Of a stretch of DNA of 64,000 nucleotides, positions 43,898 to 53,568 are shown piece after piece. The first letter of the stretch is position 1, and every line of letters starts with the position of its first letter. The stretch comes from Chryseobacterium caseinilyticum (GTDB lineage Bacteria; Bacteroidota; Bacteroidia; Flavobacteriales; Weeksellaceae), in the NCBI RefSeq assembly GCF_014837145.1, contig NZ_JACYFS010000001.1:1603958-1667957 (forward strand), read 5' to 3'. The translations under genes were made by a program, and so were the position numbers. The notes under the pieces were generated by a model. The model was not told where the DNA came from. It saw only the letters and a list, made by a program, of their open reading frames with translations, and searched no databases.

Positions 43898-45430
43898 TTA
43901 CACACTAATCTCCTCACTCTTCTCCAGCTCACTCACAATCTCTCTGAAACTTGCCAATCCTGCCTCAATATTATCAATAATCTCCAGTGCCAGAACATCA
44001 GGATCTGGTAAGTTATCCAAATCTGTTAAGCTTTGATCTTTAACCCAAAAGATATCCAGACTGGTTTTATCTCTTGCAATAATTTCGTCATAACTATATT
44101 TTCTCCAGCGACCGTCTGGGTTTTCTTCGCTCCAGGTTTCTTTTCTTTTGTTAATGTTGGAAGAATTGTAGCATGCTACAAAATCCGATAAGTCAGATTC
44201 TGCCAACGGCTTTTTCTTAAGGGTGTGATGAACGTTGGTTCTGTAATCATAAAACCAAACTTCTTTTGTCCATGCCTCTTTATTTGCGGGTTTGTTATTA
44301 AAGAATAAAACATTTGCCTTTACACCATTGGCATAGAAAATACCTGTAGGCAAGCGTAGAATCGTATGTAGTTCTGTTGTTTTTAAAAGTTGCTTTCTGA
44401 TTTCCTCTCCGGCTCCGCCTTCAAACAAAACATTGTCAGGTAACACAACTGCCGCTTCTCCATCAATCTTCATCAACGATTTAATATGCTGCAAAAAGTT
44501 CAGCTGCTTATTGCTCGTTGTTTCCCAAAAATCCTGACGGTTGTAGCTGATATCTTCTTTCTCAATATCTCCATCTTCATTGGTAACCGTCATTCCGCTT
44601 TTTTTACCGAATGGTGGATTGGCTAAAATATAATCGTAAGTCTGACTTTCAGCTGCAATCAGTGCATCGTTTGATTTTACCAAAGGCTCTGCATCTATTT
44701 CTCCGATACCGTGAAGATACAAATTCATCAGACACATTCTACGAGTGCTGGCTACAATTTCATTGCCGTGAAAAGTACTGTTCTTTAAGAACATCTTTTC
44801 GTCTTTATCCAGTTTATTGTTTTCGGTAAGCCAGTCGTAAGCTGCCAAAAAGAAACCGCCAGAACCGCACGCCGGATCTATTACCGTTTTCAAAGGTTTT
44901 GGCTGTACACAGGCTACCATTGTTCTGATTAATGCTCTTGGTGTAAAGTATTGCCCTGCACCTGATTTGGTATCTTCGGCATTCTTTTCCAGTAAACCTT
45001 CGTAGATGGTTCCTTTCACATCAGCACCCATTAAACTCCAGTCTTCTTTGCCAATCATAGTGATGATGCGCTGCAGATTAGACGGGTCCTGTATTTTATT
45101 TTGGCTCTTCACATAGATTTGCCCCAACATCCCTTTTTCTGTACCTAGTGAACGCAATGCCTGGATATAAAAAGACTCCAGTTCAGCACCGTTTTTTGAA
45201 ACTAAGTTCTCCCACGAACAAACTTCTGCTCCTTCCACTTCTTTACCTTCAACATCTTTTAATCTTGGTAGTTTCAGGTTTCTGTTGTAAGGTGGTTTAT
45301 TTAATTCATCCACCATTTTAAGAAATAGCAGATAGGTGATTTGTTCAAGATAATCTCCATACCCAACTCCATCGTGGCGCATTACATTCGCCAGGTTCCA
45401 TATTTTTGATACTATTGCTGCTTCTGTCAT
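43898..45430 (-). CDS. hsdM: Type I restriction-modification methyltransferase subunit HsdM
   Basis: The 510-residue protein has an HsdM N-terminal helical domain, the SAM motif I DPACGSGGFF (185-194), and the N6-adenine motif IV NPPFGKK (271-277). A VVLPDNVLFEGGAG segment and an RIAPTGIFYANG-like loop follow. With HsdS it methylates host adenines to protect DNA from HsdR. It is last of the Hsd genes in transcription order, 14 bases after the HNH gene, and separated from hsdS by the ATPase/HNH pair. Family identity is clear. Confidence 0.95.
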   Translation of the reverse strand: MTEAAIVSKIWNLANVMRHDGVGYGDYLEQITYLLFLKMVDELNKPPYNRNLKLPRLKDVEGKEVEGAEVCSWENLVSKNGAELESFYIQALRSLGTEKGMLGQIYVKSQNKIQDPSNLQRIITMIGKEDWSLMGADVKGTIYEGLLEKNAEDTKSGAGQYFTPRALIRTMVACVQPKPLKTVIDPACGSGGFFLAAYDWLTENNKLDKDEKMFLKNSTFHGNEIVASTRRMCLMNLYLHGIGEIDAEPLVKSNDALIAAESQTYDYILANPPFGKKSGMTVTNEDGDIEKEDISYNRQDFWETTSNKQLNFLQHIKSLMKIDGEAAVVLPDNVLFEGGAGEEIRKQLLKTTELHTILRLPTGIFYANGVKANVLFFNNKPANKEAWTKEVWFYDYRTNVHHTLKKKPLAESDLSDFVACYNSSNINKRKETWSEENPDGRWRKYSYDEIIARDKTSLDIFWVKDQSLTDLDNLPDPDVLALEIIDNIEAGLASFREIVSELEKSEEISV

Positions 45431-45444
45431 TTTAATTTTTTATG

Positions 45445-46281
45445 CTAACACGTTAAAAGATCCTTTACATTTTGAGACATACACTGGAACATAATAGATT
45501 TCCAGTAATTTATACCATAATCATCTGCGAAATTTTTTTCCCTTCTTTGCAACTGGACTTCTATTTGTTGCAAAGTAAGCCCGTCATTAAAATTCCCATC
45601 CTTCATAATTTTTATTTCTGTTGAAAGTAATGTGTTACATTTTTGCTCATACTGATCTAATAACTTTAAATCTTCAAAGTGCCAACTTACTATTTGAAAA
45701 CTATCATCATCTAAATTCTGTGGTTTTACTAAGGACAAATTTATAATTGGTGTACTTTCGATGATTCTTAAACTAGCAAACAAAAATTGCTCTTCAAAAA
45801 AATTATCATTGTAAAAATGTATAAATCTTCTCCTGTAACTATCTCTCCACTTAATATCTTTTATATTATTGCAGCTATAACAACACGGTATTAAATTTTT
45901 CACTAAAAAAGAATATTCTGGAAATTCATCTTTCCCAATATAATGATCCAAAGTTTTGGGAGCTTCTAGCAAGCAATATGGGCACAAAGTTTTTAAAACA
46001 TCTGGTTGACTGGACAAAATAGATGATTTAATCGGAATTCCTGTTTTAGTTAAACTAGAATAACACCCCTGCAGATGTTTTTTTTCTTCAACTTCCGCAG
46101 CAGAAAACTCTGAAAATTGTTTGGCCTCTAATTCATCAAATCTAAATAAATATTGATTATAGCAAGATTCAACTCTTGTTTTAATCGTTGTCAAAACAGC
46201 TTTACTAGGATTATACTTTTCCGTAACTATTGTTGCAAAAGTATCATATTCATTCTCCCCTATGTACACACACTTCATCAT
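45445..46281 (-). CDS. HNH nuclease, PtuB-like
   Basis: The 278-residue protein has an HNH/zinc core: CPYC (Cys100, Cys103), DHYIGKDEFPEYS (Asp112, His113) and NLIPCCYSCNN (Cys133/134, Cys137). The DHY..K..FPEYS..NL.P pattern is that of PtuB and related HNH nucleases in defence systems. The catalytic His113 and metal-binding cysteines are intact. It overlaps the ATPase gene by ATGA, as PtuA-PtuB gene pairs do. It is probably the DNA- or RNA-cleaving effector triggered by the ATPase. The two genes lie inside a type I restriction operon. Confidence 0.75.
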   Translation of the reverse strand: MMKCVYIGENEYDTFATIVTEKYNPSKAVLTTIKTRVESCYNQYLFRFDELEAKQFSEFSAAEVEEKKHLQGCYSSLTKTGIPIKSSILSSQPDVLKTLCPYCLLEAPKTLDHYIGKDEFPEYSFLVKNLIPCCYSCNNIKDIKWRDSYRRRFIHFYNDNFFEEQFLFASLRIIESTPIINLSLVKPQNLDDDSFQIVSWHFEDLKLLDQYEQKCNTLLSTEIKIMKDGNFNDGLTLQQIEVQLQRREKNFADDYGINYWKSIMFQCMSQNVKDLLTC

Positions 46282-48362
46282 AAGTTTGATCCCATTTTAG
46301 ATAAAAGATAAATACGAGCATTTAAACTCAAACCATGCTGAAATAAATCATTTATTTCATCGAAGGATTTATTTTGTTCAATAAATTGGTCTAGCTGAGT
46401 TTTGTACAATTCTTTTTCTTCATCTACTTTAAAAATAGTGTTACTTATTTCTGATAAATTTTCACCGAAACATTCGATTACTGGAGCATAAATTAGTGGA
46501 CTATTTTCAATACGGTCGAAAATTCTAATATATTTTGATTGCATTTCTTGAACCACTATTGGAGAGTGGGTAGCAAGTATGCAAAAAGACTTATATTCAT
46601 CTAAAATAAAATTAATCGTACGAATTAAACGACCCGTTATATTAGGATGTAAATGCGTTTCGGGTTCATCAAATATTAAAATTGAATTATTTTCAATACA
46701 TTCTATTAATCGTGTGACAAACTGGAATATGATGTTTTGACCTGAACTGAATATACTCTCCGTCTGAGCAATAAATTTTTTTCGTTGACTTACATTTTTC
46801 AGATCACTTAGTGAAAAATCTAAATAATCTGTTTCTAAAGAACTTTTTATACACTTATACCATAATTCACTTTTAATCGGATCTTTTGCAATTTGTTTAT
46901 ACGATTGCCAAATTTTTGATGAATTGAAATCTTGATTAATAGTTCCATTATCATCTTTAATCCCAATAAATTCGTAATTCGTATCCTGCTTTTCTGGAAG
47001 TTTAAATTTATCAAAATAACTAAAGGATGCTGCAATAACTTTTACGAAATTTGGTCGGTTAGGAATAAATTCTCCAACTTCATTGTTGTCCGCTAATTTA
47101 TTTGCTAGATAAGACAAATATTTTGTTTTCCCTGTCGCATTTTTTCCAACGATGCAATAAAATCTACTGCTGGTTGATTTAGAATCTTCGATTATAAATT
47201 TGACTTCGTGGTCATTAAATGCATTTCCCACTCTACATTTAAATGTAAAATCATAACTAATGTCTCTAATTCTATCAGTTAAAATTTTTGATAAATTTTC
47301 AAGAATGTATTCTGACTCCGAGCTTCTTAAGAAAGATTTCTGAAAAATTTCTAACTCATAATATTTATTTAGAATCGACCTATCATTAGCAACATCGTTA
47401 AGTGCTTTTAAAATATCTCGAAATATTACTGGGAAGATCTCAGTTAATTTCTCATAATAATCAATGTCAGCACCTAAAGAAAAGTAATTACCTTCTAACA
47501 TTTCGAAGTTAACTGGAAGGTCAATACTTTTGTCTATATCATTTCCAATTTTTATGGTACCAATATCAATTTTAAAATTTGGACTGTAGTAGAGATCAAA
47601 ACTAAATGTTGTTGAGTAACCATAATCATCCCAATTATTTTTATGGAAAGTTATAACTGGATATTTAGTAGAATAGGTTAATTTGTCAAATCCTCGCGGA
47701 GCAATTCTAAAATGGATTTCTTCAATTACAACATTTCGATTATTCCATACATTTTCAGTGCGTATTTGAATAGGAAAACTTTGTATTTTTATAATCTGTT
47801 GTGCTACCTCATAGTTAAATCTTTGTGATGTATTAAGTTCATAAAACTCCACTTCCATCATATAAAAATCTCTCGTTAATAATGCATGGTCAAGCATCAA
47901 ATCCCTGATTTGACTATCTCCATTTGCCGCATTAATTAGCTGGTCACTTTTTATTTTTCCTATTGCTCGTACAACAAAACCTTCGATAATCAATATCAAG
48001 TCATTTTTTTTATATTGACCATCTTTTTTGAAACCGTAAACGATCTTTTTTTTCTTCAATAGATCATAAGAGTTTTTATTAGTATATGGAACATTACATG
48101 ATAATTTCCATATGTCGTTACGTCGCTCTACAATAAACTCAAGCCTTTCAAAAAGTTCGATAACATCTATTATATCATATAAAAAATCCACATCATGATA
48201 TTCATTTCTTATAGCTTCTAGTGCTATAGCTCTAAGAGGATAAAAGTTATTTTCGTGTACTACATCATACATCCCCTCATCGTCTTCAATAAATTTGATA
48301 CTATTATATCGTTTTATTGCTTTAAGAATATGATCTCTTTTTATACTATCAAATTGAAGCAT
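46278..48362 (-). CDS. AAA/SMC-like ATPase with an N-terminal head domain (PtuA-like)
   Basis: The 694-residue ATPase has Walker A VGKNATGKTKYL (G406-T413), a FSSGQN signature near 540, Walker B ILIFDEPETHLHPN (561-574) and an H-switch ATHSP (597-601). This is the ABC/OLD-type ATPase of Septu-like systems. Residues 1-140 begin KRDHILKAIKRYN, with YDVVHENNFYPLRAIALEA near 32-50, a pattern resembling the head domain of ScoMcrA-type proteins, then KKNDLILIIEGFVVRAIGKI, which could be a PUA/EVE-like fold. Residues 210-310 form a beta-rich region of unknown function. Its 3' end overlaps the HNH gene and its 5' end overlaps hsdS by 14 bases. The DNA is more AT-rich than hsdR. Confidence 0.75.
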   Translation of the reverse strand: MLQFDSIKRDHILKAIKRYNSIKFIEDDEGMYDVVHENNFYPLRAIALEAIRNEYHDVDFLYDIIDVIELFERLEFIVERRNDIWKLSCNVPYTNKNSYDLLKKKKIVYGFKKDGQYKKNDLILIIEGFVVRAIGKIKSDQLINAANGDSQIRDLMLDHALLTRDFYMMEVEFYELNTSQRFNYEVAQQIIKIQSFPIQIRTENVWNNRNVVIEEIHFRIAPRGFDKLTYSTKYPVITFHKNNWDDYGYSTTFSFDLYYSPNFKIDIGTIKIGNDIDKSIDLPVNFEMLEGNYFSLGADIDYYEKLTEIFPVIFRDILKALNDVANDRSILNKYYELEIFQKSFLRSSESEYILENLSKILTDRIRDISYDFTFKCRVGNAFNDHEVKFIIEDSKSTSSRFYCIVGKNATGKTKYLSYLANKLADNNEVGEFIPNRPNFVKVIAASFSYFDKFKLPEKQDTNYEFIGIKDDNGTINQDFNSSKIWQSYKQIAKDPIKSELWYKCIKSSLETDYLDFSLSDLKNVSQRKKFIAQTESIFSSGQNIIFQFVTRLIECIENNSILIFDEPETHLHPNITGRLIRTINFILDEYKSFCILATHSPIVVQEMQSKYIRIFDRIENSPLIYAPVIECFGENLSEISNTIFKVDEEKELYKTQLDQFIEQNKSFDEINDLFQHGLSLNARIYLLSKMGSNL

Positions 48363-49854
48363 AATCTATTTTTTTTATTTTGTCCGCTTTTATTCGCTCC
48401 AGCAATACACTCGCAGGTTCATAGTCTGCAGCTTGTTTACATTCTGCCAATTCCTGTGCGGTTAGTAAATTACCTTCAAATGCTTTTTTAAGAATGCTTT
48501 GGCGCAAAGCTTCTGCTTTTTCTAAACTTTCTTTGATGTTTTGTTCTATGGAATCACAAACAGATAAACGGGATTCGATTTGTTTGACTATTTGTGATTG
48601 CTCTAAAAATGAACAATAAGGAATTGGCCAATTTCTCAATTCTGTAAGCCCAATAAAAGGTTGTGCTCCTCCTTTTGACTTTTTTAATATTATTTCTAGT
48701 CCACCAGTAAACTGAAAGAAGTAAAGAAAATATTTATTTACCTGTATTTGTTCAAAAAATTTAAAGAGTGCTACATTTTTAATGCTAAAAACAATATCAG
48801 TTTTTACAATGGTACAAGTTCCCCTATTATGACCAATCATAGCCATAATTATATCATTTCTTTTCACATTGGAACGTGCAAAAAACTTTTGATGGTCTAA
48901 ATTTGAAATAAATTGAATATTATCAAATGTTATGTCATCGTTTTTAATATTCTTTTGCGTAACAAACGGAATACCTTTCTCTTGATACTTAGGTGTGTCG
49001 TGTGTACCATCCTTAACTTCGAATATCAAATTTTCTAATCTATCCCAAATCCAATTAGTTGGAATTTCAAACAAATCATCTATAAACTCTTCCTTCGTAA
49101 TTTGATTTAATAGTTTTGATAGTTTTGGCTTTACAGGCTTTCTTTCTGAATCTCCATTTTTTTCCCAATCAGAGATTGCCATTTGCCATTCCTCCAATTG
49201 AATTTGATAATAATTTTCTCGTTCATTATTAATTAATTTTAATAATTCATTATTACCTGGGAGATTATTCTGTTTATTTCTCCACTCCTTCGTCAACTCC
49301 CCTTCAAAAGCCTTTTTCAAAACCGCTTGCCTGTAAATTTTTAATTGCTGTTGTGCTTTTTTTAAATCGGCAATACCGGCATCTAAACTGCCAAATAAAC
49401 TTTCTAATTTTTTAACAATGGCTCGTTGTTCGGGAAGTGGTGGTAAGGGAATTTTTTGATTTCTTAAAATATCACCTGAAATAGCTCTAAATGTAGTCCC
49501 AGTACCTTTGCTATCGAGTTCTTGTTCAATAGCTTTTAAATAAAAAAGTATGAAATCTTGACACAAATCATATTCAAGTGCTGCAAGACCTCTACCAATA
49601 CCACATTTTTCAAATGCAACGTTTGTTGAACCTACGGGAGCTCTTACTGATAATAAAATCGAATCAGCATTTGCAATCTTTTTAGGCTTTGCACACCAAA
49701 CTCTTGGAATGGGATATTTACTTGTAAATTCAGCTTTACCTTGGAAAAAAGGCAATCCTATTTTTTGATTATTACAATCAGTTGATAACGGAGATTGACC
49801 TAATGTTATCTTGCAAACCTCACCTAAACTTGATTCTATCCAATCTTCTCTCAT
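48349..49854 (-). CDS. hsdS: Type I restriction-modification specificity subunit HsdS
   Basis: The 501-residue protein has two target recognition domains, each opening like VCKITLGQSPLSTDC and EVKDGTHDTPKYQEKGIP. They are separated by a central conserved helix with LPEQRAIVKKLESLF and LKKAFEGEL, and the second copy ends SILKKAFEGNLLTAQE. This duplicated plan is standard for a full-length HsdS that specifies a bipartite target sequence. The start abuts hsdR, with a single-base overlap. The target sequence cannot be read. Confidence 0.92.
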   Translation of the reverse strand: MREDWIESSLGEVCKITLGQSPLSTDCNNQKIGLPFFQGKAEFTSKYPIPRVWCAKPKKIANADSILLSVRAPVGSTNVAFEKCGIGRGLAALEYDLCQDFILFYLKAIEQELDSKGTGTTFRAISGDILRNQKIPLPPLPEQRAIVKKLESLFGSLDAGIADLKKAQQQLKIYRQAVLKKAFEGELTKEWRNKQNNLPGNNELLKLINNERENYYQIQLEEWQMAISDWEKNGDSERKPVKPKLSKLLNQITKEEFIDDLFEIPTNWIWDRLENLIFEVKDGTHDTPKYQEKGIPFVTQKNIKNDDITFDNIQFISNLDHQKFFARSNVKRNDIIMAMIGHNRGTCTIVKTDIVFSIKNVALFKFFEQIQVNKYFLYFFQFTGGLEIILKKSKGGAQPFIGLTELRNWPIPYCSFLEQSQIVKQIESRLSVCDSIEQNIKESLEKAEALRQSILKKAFEGNLLTAQELAECKQAADYEPASVLLERIKADKIKKIDYASI

Positions 49855-52670
49855 TATGCAGCTAATGCTTCATTTAATTCATTAATAATACTATCCATTT
49901 CGTTACCAAATAATTGGTACATCTTTCCTCTTCCGCCTTTGCTGTCAAACGGATTATAATCTAAATCATCTAGTTCAATATGGTAAGAACTTACAATGTG
50001 GTCTTTTATCATTCGCAGCCATTCCATTTGCTCAGTGCTAAAGCGGTTGTGCTGTCCGGCATTTTGTGCAAAAATCCAACGCTTAAAATTCTCGTCTATG
50101 GTTTTATCAAAGGGTTTCAGTTCTTCATCTATGCCACACACTTTTCTAATCAAAGAAACCAATGCCGTCAGTTCATCTTTCGGGCAATCGCTTTTCACTT
50201 CTTCTATACCCGCATAGGCATTCCAAACGTGAGCCGGAGCCAACAGCGGTTTTTCCAGTTTCAGTTTGTCCATAACTTCTTTTATCATTTTAAAAGTAAT
50301 GTTGCGGCGGTTATAAGGCTGGTCGTAGAAAATACTCAGCGCCTGTATCTCGTCTTTATTGGCTTTCAGGTATTCACTGAAATCGTTAATCAGGGCTTTG
50401 GCTTTGTCCACCGATTCTGTGTCCCATTCTGCTTTGGTCACTTCATCCAGATTAATGTGGTCAATAATCTGGTCGTGCTGTTTGCGCACATTATCAATAT
50501 GGTCGTTCAGTTTACCGTTAAAGGTGAGTGATGCCGTTTTCAGCAAAGCTTCCTGCGCTTCTGCTCTGGCCTCTGCTTCTTTGGCAGGCGTACGTTCATC
50601 AACCTGGATCTGTGCAATAATGGCATTTGCTTTATCGGCAATGACATCGTCATCAAAAGCCTCAATTAATTCACGGGTCATCTGCTTTAGACTTTTCCCT
50701 TTTGCCAGTTCCTGTATCTTCTCTTTTTCAGCATCGGTTAGTTGTTTTTCCAGACGGATAAGTCGGTTTGCCAATGAAAGATACACGTCTTCTTCCTGCA
50801 CACCCATTGTTACGGCCTGCAACAAATCTTTCAAGGGAATAGTTGGCTGTCGCTCCAACGGTCGGCTGTCGGTTTTTTTAGATTTGGTGGCACCTACTGC
50901 ATCCACAATCACGAAGTGTGTTTTAGCATCGGCAGTTTTGGTTACCAGTTTTAATTTATCGGCAGGAATGGTACGCGTACCACGTCCTTTCATCTGTTCA
51001 AAATAATTGATGCTTCTCACATCCCGCATAAACAGCAACACTTCCAGAGGTTTCACATCGGTTCCGGTCGCAATCATATCTACCGTTACGGCAATACGCG
51101 GATAGTAGTCGTTTCTAAAACGGTTCAGCACCGATTTCGGGTCTTCTTCTATTTTATAGGTTACCTTTTTGCAGAAGTCATTGCCTTCGTCAAATACTTC
51201 TCTGATCATGTTGATGATGTCATCGGCGTGGCTGTCGGTTTTGGCAAAGACCAAAGTTTTAGGCACTTCATATTCACCGTTTTCATCAAAACGATTCGGG
51301 AAAATATCCTTTCTCAAGGCATCTCTATAAGCCGTAATAATCGTTCTGATTTGGCTGATGTTGACAACCTTCTTATCTAAATCATTTCGCAGATAAGTGG
51401 TGTCTTCATCTTCCTGTTGCCAGCGTTTGGCTCTTGATAATTTATCTCTTCTGTCCACAAACCAACCTTTCTCTATCAAAGCTCCTTTGGTGGAAATATC
51501 GGTTTCTATTAAATAAACATCGTAAGGAACGTTCACGCCGTCAATCACCGATTCTTCGTATGTATATTGGCTGACTACATTTTCATTAAAGAAACCAAAG
51601 GTTCTTTTATCGGGCGTTGCAGTTAAGCCCACCAAAAAAGCATCATAATAATCTAATACCTGTTTCCAAAGATTGTAGATAGAACGGTGACATTCATCAA
51701 TAATAATAAAATCAAACTGCTCAATAGGAACTTTTGGATTGTAGGCAACCGGAATGGCATCTTTTTTTGCCAACTGTTTTTCTATCCACGATGAATTTTC
51801 ATTGGGATTGATTACATCTTCATCCTCCTCCATTTCTTCACCCTGCAAAATAGAATACATCCGCTGAATAGTAGAAATACAAACCTGACTTTCATCGGCG
51901 ATATAGCTCGACGTCAATCTTTGTACGTTATACAACTCTGTAAACTTCCGGTTATCATCCTGTGGCTGATACGCTCTGAACTCCTGCTCAGCTTGCTCTC
52001 CTAAGTTTTTGGTATCCACTAAAAACAGGATGCGTTTAGCCTTTGCAAATTTAAGCAAGCGGTAAATAAAAGTGGCTGCTGTAAAGGTTTTACCTGCACC
52101 GGTCGCCATTTGAATTAATGCTTTTGGTCGGTTGCCTTTAAAAGATTTCTCCAAATTATTAATGGCAATAATCTGCGCCGGACGCAAATTCGTCTCATCC
52201 AACACCGGATAATCAGCAAACCTTCCTCTTAAACTTTTTTCTCTCTTTGACCATTCCAATAAAGTCTCCGGCTTATGAAAACTGAAAACATTTCTGCCCC
52301 GAGGCTTTGGGTCGGTATAATCGGTAAATCGGGTAACAACACCCGTGCTTTCGTAAATGTATTTTAATCCTTCTGTATTCTTGAAAAACTTCAGGTCAGC
52401 CGTTGCATATTCTTTTGACTGCTCTTCAACAACGGTAAGCCGATGTCCTTCATCTTCCTTTTTGGCTTCTATCAATCCCAAAGGTTTTTGATTGACAAAC
52501 AGAACATAATCTGCAGGGCCGACACTGGTTTGGTATTCACGAATAGCTACACCCATTCCAACACTGAAATCAATATTATTCTTTGATTGTACATGCCAAC
52601 CAGCCTGTTGCAACATTGCATCGATCTGGTCGCGGGCTTTTTGCTCTGGGTTTTGATTAGGTTGAGTCAA
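49854..52670 (-). CDS. hsdR: Type I restriction endonuclease subunit HsdR (EcoEI-type)
   Basis: The protein has an N-terminal PD-(D/E)xK nuclease (GPADYVLF then GLIEAKKE), SF2 helicase motifs (MATGAGKT, IIDECHRS, TATPDKRTF, ATGTDV, MKGRGTRTI) and an EcoEI-type C-terminal domain near YAGIEEVKSD. It translocates DNA and cleaves unmethylated sites. An ATG at 52733 gives 959 residues, but I prefer the TTG at 52670 (residue 22, reading TQPNQNPEQKARDQ), because homologues start there and a -7 box TATATTTG lies just before it, inside the longer frame. The choice is not certain. Confidence 0.9.
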   Translation of the reverse strand: MTQPNQNPEQKARDQIDAMLQQAGWHVQSKNNIDFSVGMGVAIREYQTSVGPADYVLFVNQKPLGLIEAKKEDEGHRLTVVEEQSKEYATADLKFFKNTEGLKYIYESTGVVTRFTDYTDPKPRGRNVFSFHKPETLLEWSKREKSLRGRFADYPVLDETNLRPAQIIAINNLEKSFKGNRPKALIQMATGAGKTFTAATFIYRLLKFAKAKRILFLVDTKNLGEQAEQEFRAYQPQDDNRKFTELYNVQRLTSSYIADESQVCISTIQRMYSILQGEEMEEDEDVINPNENSSWIEKQLAKKDAIPVAYNPKVPIEQFDFIIIDECHRSIYNLWKQVLDYYDAFLVGLTATPDKRTFGFFNENVVSQYTYEESVIDGVNVPYDVYLIETDISTKGALIEKGWFVDRRDKLSRAKRWQQEDEDTTYLRNDLDKKVVNISQIRTIITAYRDALRKDIFPNRFDENGEYEVPKTLVFAKTDSHADDIINMIREVFDEGNDFCKKVTYKIEEDPKSVLNRFRNDYYPRIAVTVDMIATGTDVKPLEVLLFMRDVRSINYFEQMKGRGTRTIPADKLKLVTKTADAKTHFVIVDAVGATKSKKTDSRPLERQPTIPLKDLLQAVTMGVQEEDVYLSLANRLIRLEKQLTDAEKEKIQELAKGKSLKQMTRELIEAFDDDVIADKANAIIAQIQVDERTPAKEAEARAEAQEALLKTASLTFNGKLNDHIDNVRKQHDQIIDHINLDEVTKAEWDTESVDKAKALINDFSEYLKANKDEIQALSIFYDQPYNRRNITFKMIKEVMDKLKLEKPLLAPAHVWNAYAGIEEVKSDCPKDELTALVSLIRKVCGIDEELKPFDKTIDENFKRWIFAQNAGQHNRFSTEQMEWLRMIKDHIVSSYHIELDDLDYNPFDSKGGRGKMYQLFGNEMDSIINELNEALAA

Positions 52671-52688
52671 AGTTTTTTTTAGTTTTTT

Positions 52689-52696
52689 CAAATATA
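52689..52696 (-). promoter_or_regulatory. Candidate -7 box of the restriction operon
   Basis: TATATTTG on the minus strand matches TAnnTTTG. It lies 18 bases before the proposed TTG start of hsdR. No clear TTG at the -33 position, so it is tentative, but it supports the shorter HsdR start. Confidence 0.4.
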
Positions 52697-52800
52697 AACA
52701 AAATTCTATTGTCCCCTTTACGGGAATCCCCATATTTGGAAATATCAGATTATATTTTAAATCTAAAAAAAATCTCCACCTTTTCAGATGGAGAAATTTC

Positions 52801-53442
52801 TTACAGCAATGTCACCGTACCGAGATACGGACTGTTGCTCGCGGTGGTCTGCGCTTCATTGGTGAAGAAGACCCAGACCTGGACGTCTTTGCCGGAATAG
52901 AAAGACGAGAGGGTAACCGAGGCGGTGCCTGATGTGCGGGTAGCGACATTTTCGAAGATCTCAAAAGCGGCGGTCTCCTCGCACCAGCATACTACAGAAG
53001 CCTGATCCGTGGCACTGGCATTGCCCTGACTTGAATTGTCGTCCCACGTAAATTCAATAACCTGATTGGGCTCTGCAGAACTCAGAACATTCTGAAAACC
53101 TGCCAGCTCACCTTTGGTAATCATCACCTTCGTGTACACAAGCGATGGAATACCTGCGTTGACGCTGATGCACTCTTTCATGGTGTACGACTGTGCCATG
53201 TTGGTGCGTGATTTTGTTCCCTGCTTGCTTCCGAAAAACTGGTTCTGAATGCCTTTCAGCGGCTGCAGAAATGCCGTCACCAGTTTGAAAATCATCTGCT
53301 GCTGCAGCTGTTTTTCTGTAGGCGGTTTAGATGACTTTTTCGGCAGGCTTCGGATGACGTCCATACCTCTGTAGGTAGTTCCTACTACTGTTCCCACTTT
53401 TCCTCTGTATCCTCCAAGGATACCTTTGTTAAATGTAGCCAT
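52801..53442 (-). CDS. DUF6266 family protein
   Basis: The 213-residue protein begins ATFNKGILGGYRGKVGTVVG and TTYRGMDVIRSLPKKS, the hallmark of DUF6266, a Bacteroidota family of unknown function often next to HTH proteins. The C-terminal half is beta-rich. It is noticeably more GC-rich than the neighbouring ATPase/HNH genes. The promoter at 53471-53500 sets the start region. Confidence 0.75.
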   Translation of the reverse strand: MATFNKGILGGYRGKVGTVVGTTYRGMDVIRSLPKKSSKPPTEKQLQQQMIFKLVTAFLQPLKGIQNQFFGSKQGTKSRTNMAQSYTMKECISVNAGIPSLVYTKVMITKGELAGFQNVLSSAEPNQVIEFTWDDNSSQGNASATDQASVVCWCEETAAFEIFENVATRTSGTASVTLSSFYSGKDVQVWVFFTNEAQTTASNSPYLGTVTLL

Positions 53443-53470
53443 TTTTATCTGTTTTTAATGGTTAATGACC

Positions 53471-53500
53471 CAAAGTTAAAACACAATACCTTCACTGCAA
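53471..53500 (-). promoter_or_regulatory. Consensus Bacteroidota promoter of the DUF6266 gene
   Basis: TTG (53500-53498), 19 bases, then TAACTTTG (53478-53471): a perfect -33/-7 pair. Start near 53464, with about 22 bases of leader. Another -7-like TACTTTTG lies at 53518-53511 without a clear -33. Confidence 0.75.
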
Positions 53501-53568
53501 CCGCCTCCGACAAAAGTAAACTGTTCTGAAAGGTATTGAATGATTTTGAACGGTTAGAAGAGTTTTAG

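Noticed and set aside
50359..51006. 215-codon open frame antisense to hsdR
   Set aside because: hsdR has clear domain motifs through this region; the antisense product is Ser/Leu-rich with no domain.
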